Positions 47,272 to 58,949 of a DNA stretch of 64,000 nucleotides are shown piece after piece. The notes under the pieces are model-generated. The model saw only the letters and a list, made by a program, of their open reading frames with translations. It had not been told where the DNA came from and ran no database searches. The DNA is from Balaenoptera acutorostrata (taxonomy: Eukaryota > Chordata > Mammalia > Artiodactyla > Balaenopteridae): positions 127,638,335 through 127,702,334 of the forward strand of contig NC_080066.1 of assembly GCF_949987535.1 (NCBI RefSeq), read 5' to 3'. The number at the start of each line of letters is the position of its first letter. Within the stretch, counting starts at the first letter, position 1. A program made the translations under genes and the position numbers.

Positions 47272-50200
47272 ATGGTCATAGGAACATACATATCGATAAT
47301 TACCTTAAACGTGAATGGATTAAATGCCCCAACCAAAAGACATAGACTGGCTGAATGGATACAAAAACAAGACCCATATATATGCTGTCTACAAGAGACC
47401 CACTTCAGACCTAGGGACACATACAGACTGAAAGTGAGGGGATGGAAAAAGATATTCCATGCAAATGGAAATCAAAAGAAAGCTGGAGTAGCTATACTCA
47501 TAACAGATAAAATAGACTTTAAAATAAAGAATGTTACAAGAGACAAGGAAGGACACTACCTAATGATCCAGGGATCAATCCAAGAAGAAGATATAACAAT
47601 TATAAATATATATGCACCCAACATAGGAGCACCTCAATACATAAGGCAACTGCTAACAGCTATAAAAGAGGAAATCGACAGTAACACAATCATAGTGGGG
47701 GACTTTAACACCTCACTTACACCAATGGACAGATCATCCAAAATGAAAATAAATAAGGAAACAGAAGCTTTAAATCACACAATAGACCAGATAGATTTAA
47801 TTGATATATATAGGACATTCCATCCAAAAACGGCAGATTACACGTTCTTCTCAAGTGCGCACGGAATATTCTCCAGGATAGATCACATCTTGGGTCACAA
47901 ATCAAGCCTCAGTAAATTTAAGAAAATTGAAATCATATCAAGCATCTTTTCTGACCACAACGCTATGAGATTAGAAATGAATTACAGGGAAAAAAACGTA
48001 AAAAAGACAAACACATGGAGGCTAAACAATACGTTACTAAATAACCAAGAGATCACTGAAGAAATCAAACAGGAAATAAAAAAATATGTAGAGACAAATG
48101 ACAATGAAAACACGACGACCCAAAACCTATGGGATGCAGCAAAAGCGGTTCTAAGAGGGAAGTTTATAGCTATACAAGCCTACCTAAAGAAACAAGAAAA
48201 ATCTCAAGTAAACAATCTAACCTTACACCTAAAGAAACTAGAGAAAGAAGAACAAACAAAACCCAAAGTTAGCAGAAGGAAAGAAATCATAAAGATCAGA
48301 GCAGAAATAAATGAAATAGAAACAAAGAAAACAATAGCAAAGATCAATAAAACTAAAAGTTGGTTCTTTGAGAAGATAAACAAAATTGATAAGCCATTAG
48401 CCAGACTCATCAAGAAAAAGAGGGAGAGGACTCAAATCAATAAAATCAGAAATGAAAAAGGAGAAGTTACAACAGACACCGCAGAAATACAAAACATCCT
48501 AAGAGACTACTACAAGCAACTTTATGCCAATAAAATGGACAACCTGGAAGAAATGGACAAATTCTTAGAAAGGTATAACCTTCCAAGACTGAATCAGGAA
48601 GAAACAGAAAATATGAACAGACCAATCACAAGTAATGAAATTGAAACTGTGATTAAAAATCTTCCAACAAACAAAAGTCCAGGACCAGATGGCTTCACAG
48701 GTGAATTCTATCAAACATTTAGAGAAGAGCTAACACCCATCCTTCTCAAACTCTTCCAAAAAACTGCAGAGGAAGGAACACTCCCAAACTCATTCTATGA
48801 GGCCACCATCACCCTGATACCAAAACCAGACAAAGACACTACAAAAAAAATAAAATTACAGACCAATATCACTGATGAATATAGATGCAAAAATCCTCAA
48901 CAAAATACTAGCAAACAGAATCCAACAACACATTAAAAGGATCATACACCATGATCAAGTGGGATTTATCCCAGGGATGCAAGGATTCTTCAATATACGC
49001 AAATCAATCAATGTGATACACCATATTAACAAACTGAAGAATAAAAACCATATGATCATCTCAATAGATGCAGAAAAAGCTTTTGACAAAATTCAACACC
49101 CATTTATGATAAAAACTCTCCAGAAAGTGGGCATAGAGGGAACCTACCTCAACATAATAAAGGCCATATATGACAAACCCACAGCAAACATTATTCTCAA
49201 TGGTGAAAAACTGAAAGCATTTCCTCTAAGATCAGGAACGAGACAAGGATGTCCACTCTCACCACTATTATTCAACATAGTTCTGGAAGTCCTAGCCACG
49301 GCAATCAGAGAAGAAAAAGAAATAAAAGGAATACAAATTGGAAAAGAAGAAGTAAAACTGTCACTGTTTGCGGATGACATGATACTATACATAGAGAATC
49401 CTAAAACTGCCACCAGAAAACTGCTAGAGCTAATTAATGAATATGGTAAAGTTGCAGGTTACAAAATTAATGCACAGAAATCTCTTGCATTCCTATACAC
49501 TAATGATGAAAAATCTGAAAGAGAAATTACGGAAACACTCCCATTTACCATTGCAACAAAAAGAATAAAATACCTAGGAATAAACCTACCTAGGGAGACA
49601 AAAGACCTGTATGCAGAAAACTATAAGACACTGATGAAAGAAATTAAAGATGATACCAACAGATGGAGAGATATACCATGTTCTTGGATTGGAAGAATCA
49701 ACATTGTGAAAATGAGTATACTACCCAAAGCAATCTACAGATTCAATGCAATCCCTATCAAATTACCAATGGCATTTTTTACGGAGCTAGAACAAATCAT
49801 CTTAAAATTTGTATGGAGACACAAAAGACCCCGAATAGCCAAAGCAGTCTTGAGGCAAAAAAATGGAGCTGGAGGAATCAGACTCCCTGACTTCAGACTA
49901 TACTACAAAGCTACAGTAATCAAGACAATATGGTACTGGCACAAAAACAGAAACATAGATCAATGGAACAAGATAGAAAGCCCAGAGATTAACCCACGCA
50001 CCTATGGTCACTAATCTATGACAAAGGAGGCAAAGATATACAATGGAGAAAAGACAGTCTCTTCAATAAGTGGTGCTGGGAAAACTGGACAGCTACATGT
50101 AAAAGAATGAAATTAGAATACTCCCTAACACCATACACAAAAATAAACTCAAAATGGATTAGAGACCTAAATATAAGACTGGACACTATAAAACTCTTAG

Positions 50201-50326
50201 AGGAAAACATAGGAAGAACACTCTTTGACATAAATCACAGCAAGATCTTTTTTGATCCACCTCCTAGAGTAATGGAAATAAAAACAAAAATAAACAAGTG
50301 GGACCTAATGAAACTTCAAAAAAAAA
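47272..50326 (+). pseudogene. L1 ORF2 with two frameshifts, 3'-truncated
   Basis: Starts ATG at 47272. The first frame (to 48936) covers the endonuclease with Gln-Glu-Thr-His, Gly-Asp-Phe-Asn-Thr and Arg-Ile-Asp-His-Ile-Leu-Gly-His, then the start of the reverse transcriptase. A one-base gain in the A-rich run near 48842-48855 shifts the frame. The second frame (48875-50014) carries the catalytic Phe-Ala-Asp-Asp at 49367-49378. A one-base loss near 50005-50010 (ggtcactaat) causes a second shift, after which the sequence continues in another frame to the poly(A). The C-terminal cysteine-rich part is missing because the RNA ended early. It is therefore inactive. Confidence 0.9.
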
Positions 50327-50443
50327 AAAAGTCAATGATGAAACTCTTTGACTAAAATTGATTTCATGCTATGTGTTTGTGAACCTTTTCCTTCTGAGTT
50401 ACGATTTACTTTAGAATAAACATAGTAATTCTTTCCATCTCAC

Positions 50444-50602
50444 CTATATGTTGTCCATACATGTGATAAAAGAAGCTGAAACAATATGCAGTGTTCGTGG
50501 GTCCATAAGGGTTTTTGGGAGCTATGCTGAAAACAGGGCTGAGAAGTCGAGCCTTTTCTCCTTCCAATCTGGGTCTAGATGTCTCAATGTACATATAAAA
50601 AC
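50444..50602 (-). CDS. MDGA2 exon: MAM domain, second part
   Basis: 159-nt exon. Two bases complete a Gly codon, 52 codons follow, and it ends with the first base of the next Gly codon. It encodes Phe-Tyr-Met-Tyr-Ile-Glu-Thr-Ser, an Arg-Leu-Leu-Ser-Pro-Val-Phe block and [11 protein letters not shown], which is the classic MAM signature around the third conserved cysteine. Donor GTGAG is at 50443-50439 and the acceptor reads ttgtctttttaaag. A younger L1 ends only about 100 bp beyond the donor, inside the following intron. Confidence 0.95.
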
Positions 50603-51074
50603 CTTTAAAAAGACAAAATAAAATGTTTAAGCAAATTATTATTAGGCAACATGAAATTTAAAATCACTGAGAAGTTTTAGAGTTTTCACACAAAGTAAAG
50701 ATTGATAGGAGAGTCTGCATCTCATTTATAAAATCTATATATACAAACATAATATAAAGAATAAATAATCTATATAAAGATAAAATTGTTTAAAATGTAT
50801 AAAAACTTGAGACAAAATTGGAATTTTAGACTTGAATTATCAAAAAAAATTCCTAAACTCTCTATATATGTCAGTGAGTTCTGAGTGAAAATTAATGATT
50901 ACAAACTTTGGAAATATCTGAATTATTTGTATGGTACATAAAAATTTCATGTTGTATTCCAAAATCTTCAAATCTATTGCTAAACATTATCTTGCATTTT
51001 GTATTAACAGCATTTCTAAAAAGTCCAAGGCTGGAGTATGATTGTCATGAACACAACATTTCATACCCTCATAC
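50603..51074 (-). other. MDGA2 short intron, 472 bp
   Basis: Between the first two MAM exons. The donor is GTATGAG (51074 downward) and the acceptor AG is at 50604-50603. It is AT-rich with no repeat recognised. It is much shorter than every neighbouring intron. Confidence 0.9.
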
Positions 51075-51230
51075 CTTCTTTGGAGCCACTACGATCAGCG
51101 TTAGGTCCAGTGTTTGGAGTATATTTTGTATTTCTTGTTGCAGTACTTTGCTTTGTCCAGTCAAAATTGTCTGTATCATCTTGGGTAAACAAACAAATGT
51201 TACCATCTTCAAATCCACAGTGAAATTCTC
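51075..51230 (-). CDS. MDGA2 exon: start of MAM domain
   Basis: 156-nt exon. Two bases complete an Arg codon and 51 codons plus one base follow. It opens the MAM domain with [11 protein letters not shown], holding the first two conserved cysteines, then Asp-Asn-Phe-Asp-Trp. It ends in a Thr-Pro-Asn-Thr-Gly-Pro / Arg-Ser-Gly-Ser-Lys-Glu region. The acceptor is aatttgtcaacag, with a weak pyrimidine tract, and the donor GTATG is slightly non-ideal. The frame agrees with both neighbours. Confidence 0.94.
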
Positions 51231-52339
51231 CTGTTGACAAATTTTAATTAAAATAATTAAAATAAATTAAATGAATACAAATATTGCAACATTCTTATAA
51301 GAAAAATTTAAAACATTATACAGCAATAATAATGCAAGATTGCAATAATGGCACCATAGCCAAAATAATGCACAAGATGATGACTAAACCTAAAACTATT
51401 TCAATTTTAATGAAAATGAAAAATAATCTTGATATGTAAATCAGTCTCTTATTTAATAATTTAAACCCAAACCATTTTCCTCTGAAATATACAGATAATT
51501 GAAATTAAAGAGTACAATGCATGCTTGAATGATGGCTGAAGAATTTCCCCAACTTTCATTGTTCAAGTATAGGTACAATCCAAACAAAACTGTCAATTAG
51601 AAAAAGATCTTTATTAATTTACCCAACAGCACTTTAAAGCTGTATACCTTGAGGTTACAATTTTTCACTCCATGTCTCGAGATGCTTTCACGTATACCCA
51701 TTTGCACAAATGAAGTTTACTTAGGGGAAGATAATGGCAAATTATTTTTAAAAGTAGTTATCTTTCATGCTTTATTTGAATGTGGATTTGCCAGGTGCTT
51801 GAAATTCACTAGAAATAAAGTAATGAAAAGAACTTTATGAAGACCCTGTGGAAGGACTGGGATTTCTTGGATGCCAGCCACATGCTGAGTTAAGGCCCAA
51901 CAACAAGTTCACTGAGAGCTTTCCTTAAGTGTCCCTGAAATGAGGGTGGTAGTAATGTTTCTAGGTATCAAAAGGTTTTCTTACTGGGATGGACCCTGCT
52001 TGAAACAGGGGGGTAAATAATGGAGTTTATAATCTCCACTAGAAACAAAATTAAAATTATCCTTAACTGAAAAAAAATAAACATAGTTTATATTATTTCA
52101 TTCAAACTTATAAGAACTCTATGAAAATACAGAAATGTTAACTCATGAGGCTCATGTAGGAGAAAGCTTTGGCTAATTCCAGCTAGTAAATAATGAAGTC
52201 AAAACTGAGTACAGATTCCCTGCAATTCATAAAGATGTAAACACCTAAATAATAAAAACTCCCATTTTTTTCCCCCTGCAATGGGTTAGATTTATCAGAT
52301 ATTCCTGGGAGTGGAGCCCTTGAAGATGGGATCATGCCC

Positions 52340-53035
52340 TTGAATTAATCTGTGTGTTTCTATACACTAACAATGAACTATCAGAAAGGGGAATTAAGAA
52401 AACGTTCTCATTTTCAGTAGCATCAAAAAGAATAAAATACTTAGGAATAAACTTAGCCAAAGAGATGAAAGACTTGTACACTGAAAACTACAAAACATTG
52501 ATGAAAGAAATTAAAGAAGACACAAATAAATGGAAAGATGTCTCGTGTTCTTGGATTGGAAGAATTAATACTGTTAAAATCTCTATACTACCCAAAGTGG
52601 TCTATATATCAATGCAATCCCCATGACAATGCCAGTGGCATTTTTTTTTTTAAATAGAAATAGAAAATATTCCTAAAAGTCAACACAAAAGACCCCAAAT
52701 TGCCAACACAATTAGGAGGAGGAAGAACAATGCTGGAAACATCACACTTACTGATTTTAAAATATATTGCAAAGCTACAGTAATCAAGAGTATAGTAGTT
52801 TTATACTATTGGTGGCAATGTAAATTGGTACAGCTATTATGGAAAACAGTAAGAAGGTTCCTAAAAAAACCTAAATACAGAACTACCATATTATCCAGCA
52901 ATACCTCTTAAGAATATATAACCAAAGGAAATGAAATGAGTATCTTAAAGAGATATGTGCACTCACATGTTCAATGCAGTATTATTTGCAATATACGAGA
53001 AACAGAAACAACCTAAGTGTCCATTAATGGACTGT
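52340..53035 (+). mobile_element. Old L1 ORF2 fragment
   Basis: Plus-orientation remnant of L1 ORF2, antisense to MDGA2. It has a 90-codon frame at 52354-52626 encoding Tyr-Leu-Gly-Ile-Asn-Leu and Ser-Trp-Ile-Gly-Arg-Ile-Asn, homologous to the reverse-transcriptase-distal part of the L1 at 46174-50326. It is followed by a deleted, frame-broken region with ggtggcaatgtaaattggta and cctaagtgtccattaatgg near the 3' side. An internal deletion joins two non-adjacent ORF2 parts near 52790-52800. Confidence 0.8.
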
Positions 53036-54105
53036 ATTTACTTTTAATCTTCTCATGACAACTGTTTTTAAACATTTCTACTGGAAGTGCAGTCAGAGAA
53101 CTTACCTTCAAAAGAATTATAATCAATATAGTAACTAATTAGCAATAGTACCCTGGGTAGAAGCCAAGGAGAACCTGATTTATGCCATTAATTCATCTTG
53201 AAACTGTCATGTATTTGTTCTTTTAGCAAATGATCATTGAACACCTGCTAAATATGAGATGCTGTGATAGACACAAAGATAGTGAGATGCAGAGAGAAAT
53301 TAGAAACAGATTTAGTTCTTAAGTATCTTACAGTCTACTGGAGGATATGAGAAAACTAAAAATAGCTTCCACATAGATGAAGATAAATTGTTATGGAAAA
53401 TCAAAATGAGGGAATAATTAATGGAGGAAGAAGTATTTGTGCTAAACATTATAAGAAAAATGAACCTCAAAGAGTTGATAATAATATCCACATTAAAGGG
53501 TCATTGTGATGACTAAATGAACTTTTATGCACTGAAGCAAGATGTGAACAATAAAGATCTATAAAAATATTCAGTATTAGTATTTGGATATGCAAAAGCA
53601 GAGTAAAAGAGGATCTTTGGTAAGAAATACAGCAAGAACAGAGGTTACAGAATTTGGTCTTTGTTATATAATCAGTTAAAGGCTATTGCAGAAAAGAGAA
53701 TACAGTAAAATGAGAAAAAAGACTTGGACATTTTCTTCACTAAGTATAGGAAACTGAGAATGTTGAATGGATATGCATAAGAGTAAAAAGTTGGCTCTTC
53801 TCTCTTTTGTTAGACAAGAACAATATATTGCTAGACACAAAATAGAAGACAAAAATCAATTCTTAATTTTAAAATGAAATATTATCAAGAGGATGGTGCT
53901 CAGATTATCTTCTTCTCCATATAAGATTGGGATATAGAATAATGATCCATGAGAAATCTTGCTTAAACCATTCAAATACTAACTTTCTAAGTAAATATAA
54001 TATTTCATGAGTAGAATGTAGAAATCAAAGAATGAAAATTAAAGAAACAAATAATAGCAATACAAATAATATGCAATGCCACAAAAGAAACAACAGTTTA
54101 TTATT

Positions 54106-54169
54106 TGTAGTTTACACAAATAACATTTGTTATTTGTGTAAACTACAGTTACACAAATAACAAATGTTA
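54106..54169. repeat. Overlapping palindromes
   Basis: 54106-54125 and 54128-54147 are perfect 20-nt inverted arms around a 2-nt centre. In addition, 54149-54169 is the perfect reverse complement of 54121-54141 (21 nt). Three related blocks therefore alternate in orientation. The sequence is AT-rich (acacaaataaca words) and could extrude a cruciform. Confidence 0.95.
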
Positions 54170-54410
54170 AGCATGTTGGGGAAATGGCTCCATATTTAGC
54201 AAAAGTCAATTATCAATATTAACTTATTTGTCTTTACACCCATATCCTTTGAAATTTAAAACTTACAATTATGTCAGTTTTACTGTTTCTAAGCCATTCT
54301 ATTTTAAACCAAATATGAACAGTTGCTAAATAATCTTTGTATGTTTATGCATTTTCTATTTTTCTTAATTGTCAAATACAGTGCCATTTTTAAAGTGAAA
54401 ATATACTTAC

Positions 54411-54431
54411 TCAAATGAGGATTAACAGGAG
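54411..54431 (-). CDS. MDGA2 21-nt microexon, linker
   Basis: A 21-nt exon between acceptor ttgcttttcttgtag and donor GTAAG (54410-54406). It contributes two bases of an Ala codon, then Pro-Val-Asn-Pro-His-Leu and the first base of an Arg codon. These residues bridge the fibronectin type III domain and the MAM domain. Three things support it: both splice sites are good, 21 is a multiple of 3, and the phases of both neighbouring exons need exactly this remainder. Being a multiple of 3, it could be skipped without a frameshift. Confidence 0.9.
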   Translation of the reverse strand, partial: LLLILI

Positions 54432-54914
54432 CTACAAGAAAAGCAAAAAATAATGTTAGCATGGGTTGAATGTCTTTTATAAATCAAAGTCTAATCAGTG
54501 TCTCATAGTGCCTAACCAAAACTTAATGATCTTGCCCACTGTGGCCATGGAGAATTATATCTGTAATCCATTTTGTTCTAGAGGATTGAATAGAATCTAC
54601 TTTGGAGCTCAGCAGTAACAGCCTCAAAGTACCCAAAAGATCAATGCTAAATAGCTGTGGGATTTGTTCATTTTCCAAGGAATGGAGTTGCTGATCTTTT
54701 ATATCTTAACCAGTGCTAAACAAAACTGAGAAATCAAAACTGAGGCTGACAACCTATAATCTAGATGTTTTAACAATGAACGCAATTATCCAACAGAGAT
54801 TACACTTTAGTTTTTTTTTGCTGTTATCTACTTCTGGTGAAACTAAAGCAATCTTCATATCATGTCATTATGTGTGTCCCAAAACAAATAGCTAGTTTGA
54901 TGCTGCTTTAATTA

Positions 54915-54918
<4 letters not shown>

Positions 54919-54968
<50 letters not shown>
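54919..54968. repeat. (CA)25 microsatellite
   Basis: Fifty bases of perfect CA repeat. A long uninterrupted dinucleotide run of this kind is likely to be polymorphic. Confidence 0.99.
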
Positions 54969-54970
<2 letters not shown>

Positions 54971-57324
54971 CTTCAAATGCTAAGCAATGCATATGTATTT
55001 TCGTGTACCAGAATAAATATTTATCTCAAAAAACTAATTGTGTTTGCAATACAAGTGCCAAGTGACTTCTACCTGAAGAGGAATGAATACTTTAAATATT
55101 ACTGAAACAGCATCAAAAATATGTCTAACCTAAGAGACAAAATGGTAGCTGTATATATCAATTAGGCATTTATCACTCTGAGAGAAAATTCCATTCTGGA
55201 TAAAAGAAAGCATTATTGCAGTCTCCCAAAATTACAATGGACAGTTAATCTAACCTCCAGAAGGTTGTCTACTTTGTTGTAAATTCCTAGTATTTGCCAT
55301 TAACCACTTTTGTTAAACTTGGACATACTAGTAAAGTATGATAGTCAAAAATACACACATATGCATGAAGTAAGTTCATATATAATTGTTAAATTTAGTA
55401 CACTGAGATCAATTTTAACAAAGTGATTAGTTTCTCAATAAATTACTTTTTACTATCTCTACATTGAGAAGACAGACTATTCCCATTATTTTAATTGTTC
55501 TAATTGTTCATTCCCCATTGTAAATTATGAAATGAATAACACAGAGAAGGGACTATACATTTATTAGTTCCACTGAAGGGGAGAAAAAATAATTCCCTTT
55601 CTTGCAAGGTATTGGTATATTTTAATTTGAAAATTAATTGTTAAAAATTAAAATTATTTCATAATAAGAATAATATGAAGTTACAATTTTTATATATTGT
55701 CTTTGAAAGAAGTAAGCATCTTTAAATTATAATTTAGTTCTAAGAAATGTCACAGCTACATGTAACCTCTGACCAGACTGAATTTTGAGACTTCTCCTAC
55801 AATATTTTAGTCACCAAATTCACTATAAATATCACAATTAACCTTGTGAAAATTTGCAATTCTAAATTTGAAATATTGCAGTGAGTCTATTTTTCTTTTT
55901 TCCAACTAGCATGTCAAATTTCTTATAGATGCCTATATACATTATATGCTTATATACACTAAAGTATACTTAACCCAAGTCCATAGTATATAGAAGTAAT
56001 TTTTAATTAAAATGTTTAAGATTTTAATAAGCATGCTTAAGATATAAAGATAATTAAAGAAAGTTGGAACTAAACATAATATCTATTTTCCAGATTTATT
56101 TTTCATTTCATTTGTTACCTCAGAGTTTTCAATAAGAGCTACTGAGTTTATGAAGATTTTTTTCTATATCTCTGTAAGACAAGTTCTAATAATTTCTAAA
56201 CTTAGCAAATAAGTAAAGATTTCTGTCATGGAGGAGTGAGCCCTAGTTTTAGTCAGAGTTAGTCATTTCATAGTTGTTTAACTCTACAGGACACAAACTT
56301 TCTGGGTCTTAATATCTTCATCTTTTAAAGGAATGGATAGTAATGCATGGTTTCCAATGCCCCTCCATATTACATAGTTTACAGTTTTACAACTTAGGGG
56401 CAGGGAGCATAAATACTAGTTAGGAGGAGATAATTCATATTTTATAAAAACATATGACACTAAAAATTTAGAAAAATATACTGGGATGTTATCTAGTTGT
56501 TTGCTCGACGGAATCATGAAGGTGATTACAGAATAACAATTGCTCTTCTGCAATAATATTTATATCACTAACAAGAAGATGTACATTTTTAAAAGAATCA
56601 TATTCAAGAAAATATACACAGTGATTCTAATGCTTTTACATTCCTTGATCTTGTATGAATATTCCACTATACATTATATATTTCAATTTTTTAATGAAAA
56701 TTGAATATATAATGAATGCCCAATGTGTACTCTGACTGATGAGAGTGAAGAAAAGTGACTTCACAACTCTAATGAGTTTTTAATAATTTCACTTTATTTT
56801 TTTACTTCTGACAGTATTCACTGTTTCCCTCTTAAGTAGGAAAAAATACTTAATGCTAAACAGAATGGAGAACTTCAGCTGCAAAAAACCTCATTCTATT
56901 ATCTTTTTTTAACTCAAACCTTAACAATCAATAATAAAAAGAGTAATATTCCACTGAAGTAATGAAACACATATGAAATATTTTGCCAGTGACTTATTCA
57001 ACCTTGAAAAATACATTGATGATTTTAGAGCTAGTCTTTGAATATTATAAATTTAAACCGAAAAGATGTACATAAATCTCAACTGATAAAATATTAATCT
57101 GTCAGGTATATGTTAAAAATAATATCATATCTAATCACCATTATTTCTATTTGAACTATTAGAAAGTTTTTTACCAACTTTTTTTCACAGGTTTATACTA
57201 TTTTCTACTTTTAAGTAGGACATTTAAATAGTAAAGAAATATTAAATGCATATTGTTTATAAATGCAAACTATAACTAACATATACACATTAATATTAGT
57301 GATATAAAAGAAAAAAATGACCAA

Positions 57325-57910
57325 AAAAAATCAACTAAGATGTCATTCAATAGGTGAATGGATAAACAAACTGTGGTACATCTACACAACGGGATATTAT
57401 TCAACAATAGAAAGAAATGAGCTACCTAGCCACAAAAAGATATGGAAAAACTTTAAAAGTGTATTGCTAAGTATAATAAACCAGTTTGGAAAGGTTATAT
57501 GTTGCATGATTCCAAATACACAGCGTTCTGGAAAAGGCAAAACTATAGATATAAGATCTGTGGTTGTCAGGGTTGGAGGAGGGATGGAAGGATAAATAGG
57601 TGGAGCACAGAGGAATTTTAGAGCAGTGAAAATATTCTGTATGATACTGTAAGGGTGGATAAATAACATTACACAGTTGTCAAAATCCATATAACTGTAC
57701 AACACAAATAATAACCCCCCAGTGTAAACTACTGACTTTAATAATGTATCAATACTTGTTAATCAGTTGTAAGAAATGTGCCACATTAATGTAGGATGTT
57801 AATAATAGGGGAAACTGTGACAGGGGAAGAAGGCATATATGGGAACACCCTGCACTTCCTACTCAATTTTCTGTAAACTTAAAACTGCTCTAAAAAATGA
57901 AAAAAAACTT
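57325..57910 (+). mobile_element. Old L1 (L1M) 3' end
   Basis: Plus-orientation L1 3' end, antisense to MDGA2. Landmarks are caataggtgaatggataaac, aaactgtggtacatctacac, gggatattattcaacaatag and attccaaatacacagcgttc in the ORF2 end and 3' UTR. The close is ttaaaactgctctaaaaaat with a short A tail. No frame is intact. Confidence 0.8.
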
Positions 57911-58257
57911 AAAATTCAATCACATTTCCTAATTTCTTAATGATATTAATTTTAAAATCATCAAGAATTTGAAAAAAATGTATACATACTGCTTCATAAC
58001 TATGGGATAGAAAATAAAAAGACACTGTGACATTATCACCTAGGTTCAATGTTAATTAAGCATTTTTCTATATCTCTACTTATAACCAAATATTACAATT
58101 TATGATGATTAAGTATTGTGGGATTTTTTTTCACTTGGTTAATGACCCAGAAAGTCAATATGCTAAGTTTTATTTTGTGTCTAAATCTGGTAGATAGTTA
58201 CAAACTTCTAGAGAGTTTAGCAGGCAAATAAATACTTTTAAATGAAAAGCTACTTAC

Positions 58258-58435
58258 CACTATATTTGATGACACGAATTGTTGAATCTCCTTCTCCAAA
58301 TTTGGTGAGAGGAGTCAGTCGGACTTCATAAGCCTCTGGTTTAATTAGCTCAGTCAAGTTATATGTAATTAATTCTCCCTTTTGAATATTCCCATTTATT
58401 TTAATCTCCTGTTCCCACCATCGTTGCTGTCCAGC
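58258..58435 (-). CDS. MDGA2 exon: second half of fibronectin type III domain
   Basis: 178-nt exon starting in phase 0: 59 codons plus the first base of an Ala codon. The acceptor is cttttaatttcag and the donor GTAAG is at 58257-58253. It encodes Gln-Gln-Arg-Trp-Trp-Glu, Thr-Tyr-Asn-Leu-Thr-Glu-Leu and [15 protein letters not shown]. The Leu...Tyr-x-Val-Arg-(Leu/Val) strand and Gly-Glu-Gly-Asp loop are typical of the F and G strands of an Fn3 fold. In MDGA2 this domain lies between the Ig domains, which bind neuroligins and block neurexin access (established), and the MAM domain. The preceding exon is outside the window or unrecognised. Confidence 0.93.
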
Positions 58436-58836
58436 CTGAAATTAAAAGAATTATATAATAATGTTCCTGGTATTTTTAACTGTGTGTTGGTCATGTGGCT
58501 AAAAATACTACTGCTGGGGATTCTTTGGGGCCTAGGACAAAGTTATATTCCGTTAGAGATGTACCTTTGTTTCTGATATGCTCCTAGGGGCATCAATAGT
58601 ATGGTTCACTTTTACTTTGAATATGAAGCCCTTTGGCATCACAGATTAAAGTGGAGATGATCCCTTGCTTTGGGCAGGCCTTGGGTTTTCAATCCTGTCT
58701 GCCTCACCACTGCCAAACTATATGAAAGTTCAAGTTTGTCTGGGTTGGTTAATAGCTGAGGACAAAAGCAATTTGGGTGGGAAATCCCATTTATTACTTT
58801 GATTTTCCATTGTCCCTTAGATTTTTACCTAAGGGA

Positions 58837-58949
58837 TGTGTGTGTGTGCGTGTGTGTGCCTGCACCATATACATATATATATATACACACACACACACTC
58901 TATATATGTTAATGTGTATATATATACATATTCATATATTTATATATTT
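58837..58949. repeat. Mixed TG/TA/CA microsatellite
   Basis: A tgtgtgtg(c)gtgtgtg block is followed by alternating ta and ca stretches and at-rich text. The segment is low-complexity and can form hairpins between its TG and CA parts. Confidence 0.95.

Larger units (their letters stand above)
46174..50326 (+). mobile_element. Younger L1, 5'-truncated and prematurely polyadenylated
   Basis: Plus-orientation L1 (antisense to MDGA2) flanked by a perfect 15-nt target duplication aaaagtcaatgatga (46159-46173 and 50327-50341). The site tttaaaag fits the TTTT/AA nick preference of the L1 endonuclease. It begins within the 5' UTR shortly before ORF1. It ends inside ORF2 at about 50316, after which only A residues follow; AATAAA at 50289-50294 lies 22-23 nt before that point. 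The normal ORF2 end and 3' UTR are absent. It is better preserved than the L1 at 23778-31533, so it is probably the later arrival. Confidence 0.92.
23243..50443 (-). other. MDGA2 intron, 27.2 kb
   Basis: Largest intron seen in full. Main contents are an MLT1 LTR split by a near-full-length L1 (23401-31680), MIRs, old antisense L1 (32115-33430), two or three LTRs (37780-39440 and 42485-43070), a MIR cluster (44310-45010) and a younger L1 (46174-50326). Stretches 34140-37730, 39450-40900, 43070-44300 and 45050-46150 show no gene, RNA or repeat family that I can name, apart from AT-rich and weakly repeat-like text. A small tandem and inverted repeat sits at 40541-40591. Confidence 0.85.
51231..54410 (-). 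other. MDGA2 intron, 3.2 kb
   Basis: Holds an old L1 fragment (52340-53035), an ancient repeat-like piece around 53205-53360 that I cannot name, and the 54106-54169 palindrome cluster. The rest (51240-52330 and 53360-54100) shows nothing that I can classify. Confidence 0.85.
54432..58257 (-). other. MDGA2 intron, 3.8 kb
   Basis: Contains a (CA)25 microsatellite (54919-54968) and an old L1 3' end (57325-57910). The rest (55000-57300) is AT-rich with no recognised family or gene. Confidence 0.85.

Noticed and set aside
53205..53360. Ancient repeat with gaacacctgctaaatatgag text, also faintly near 40910-41150
   Set aside because: It looks like a mammalian-wide interspersed repeat, but I could not name the family, so it is mentioned only under the intron.
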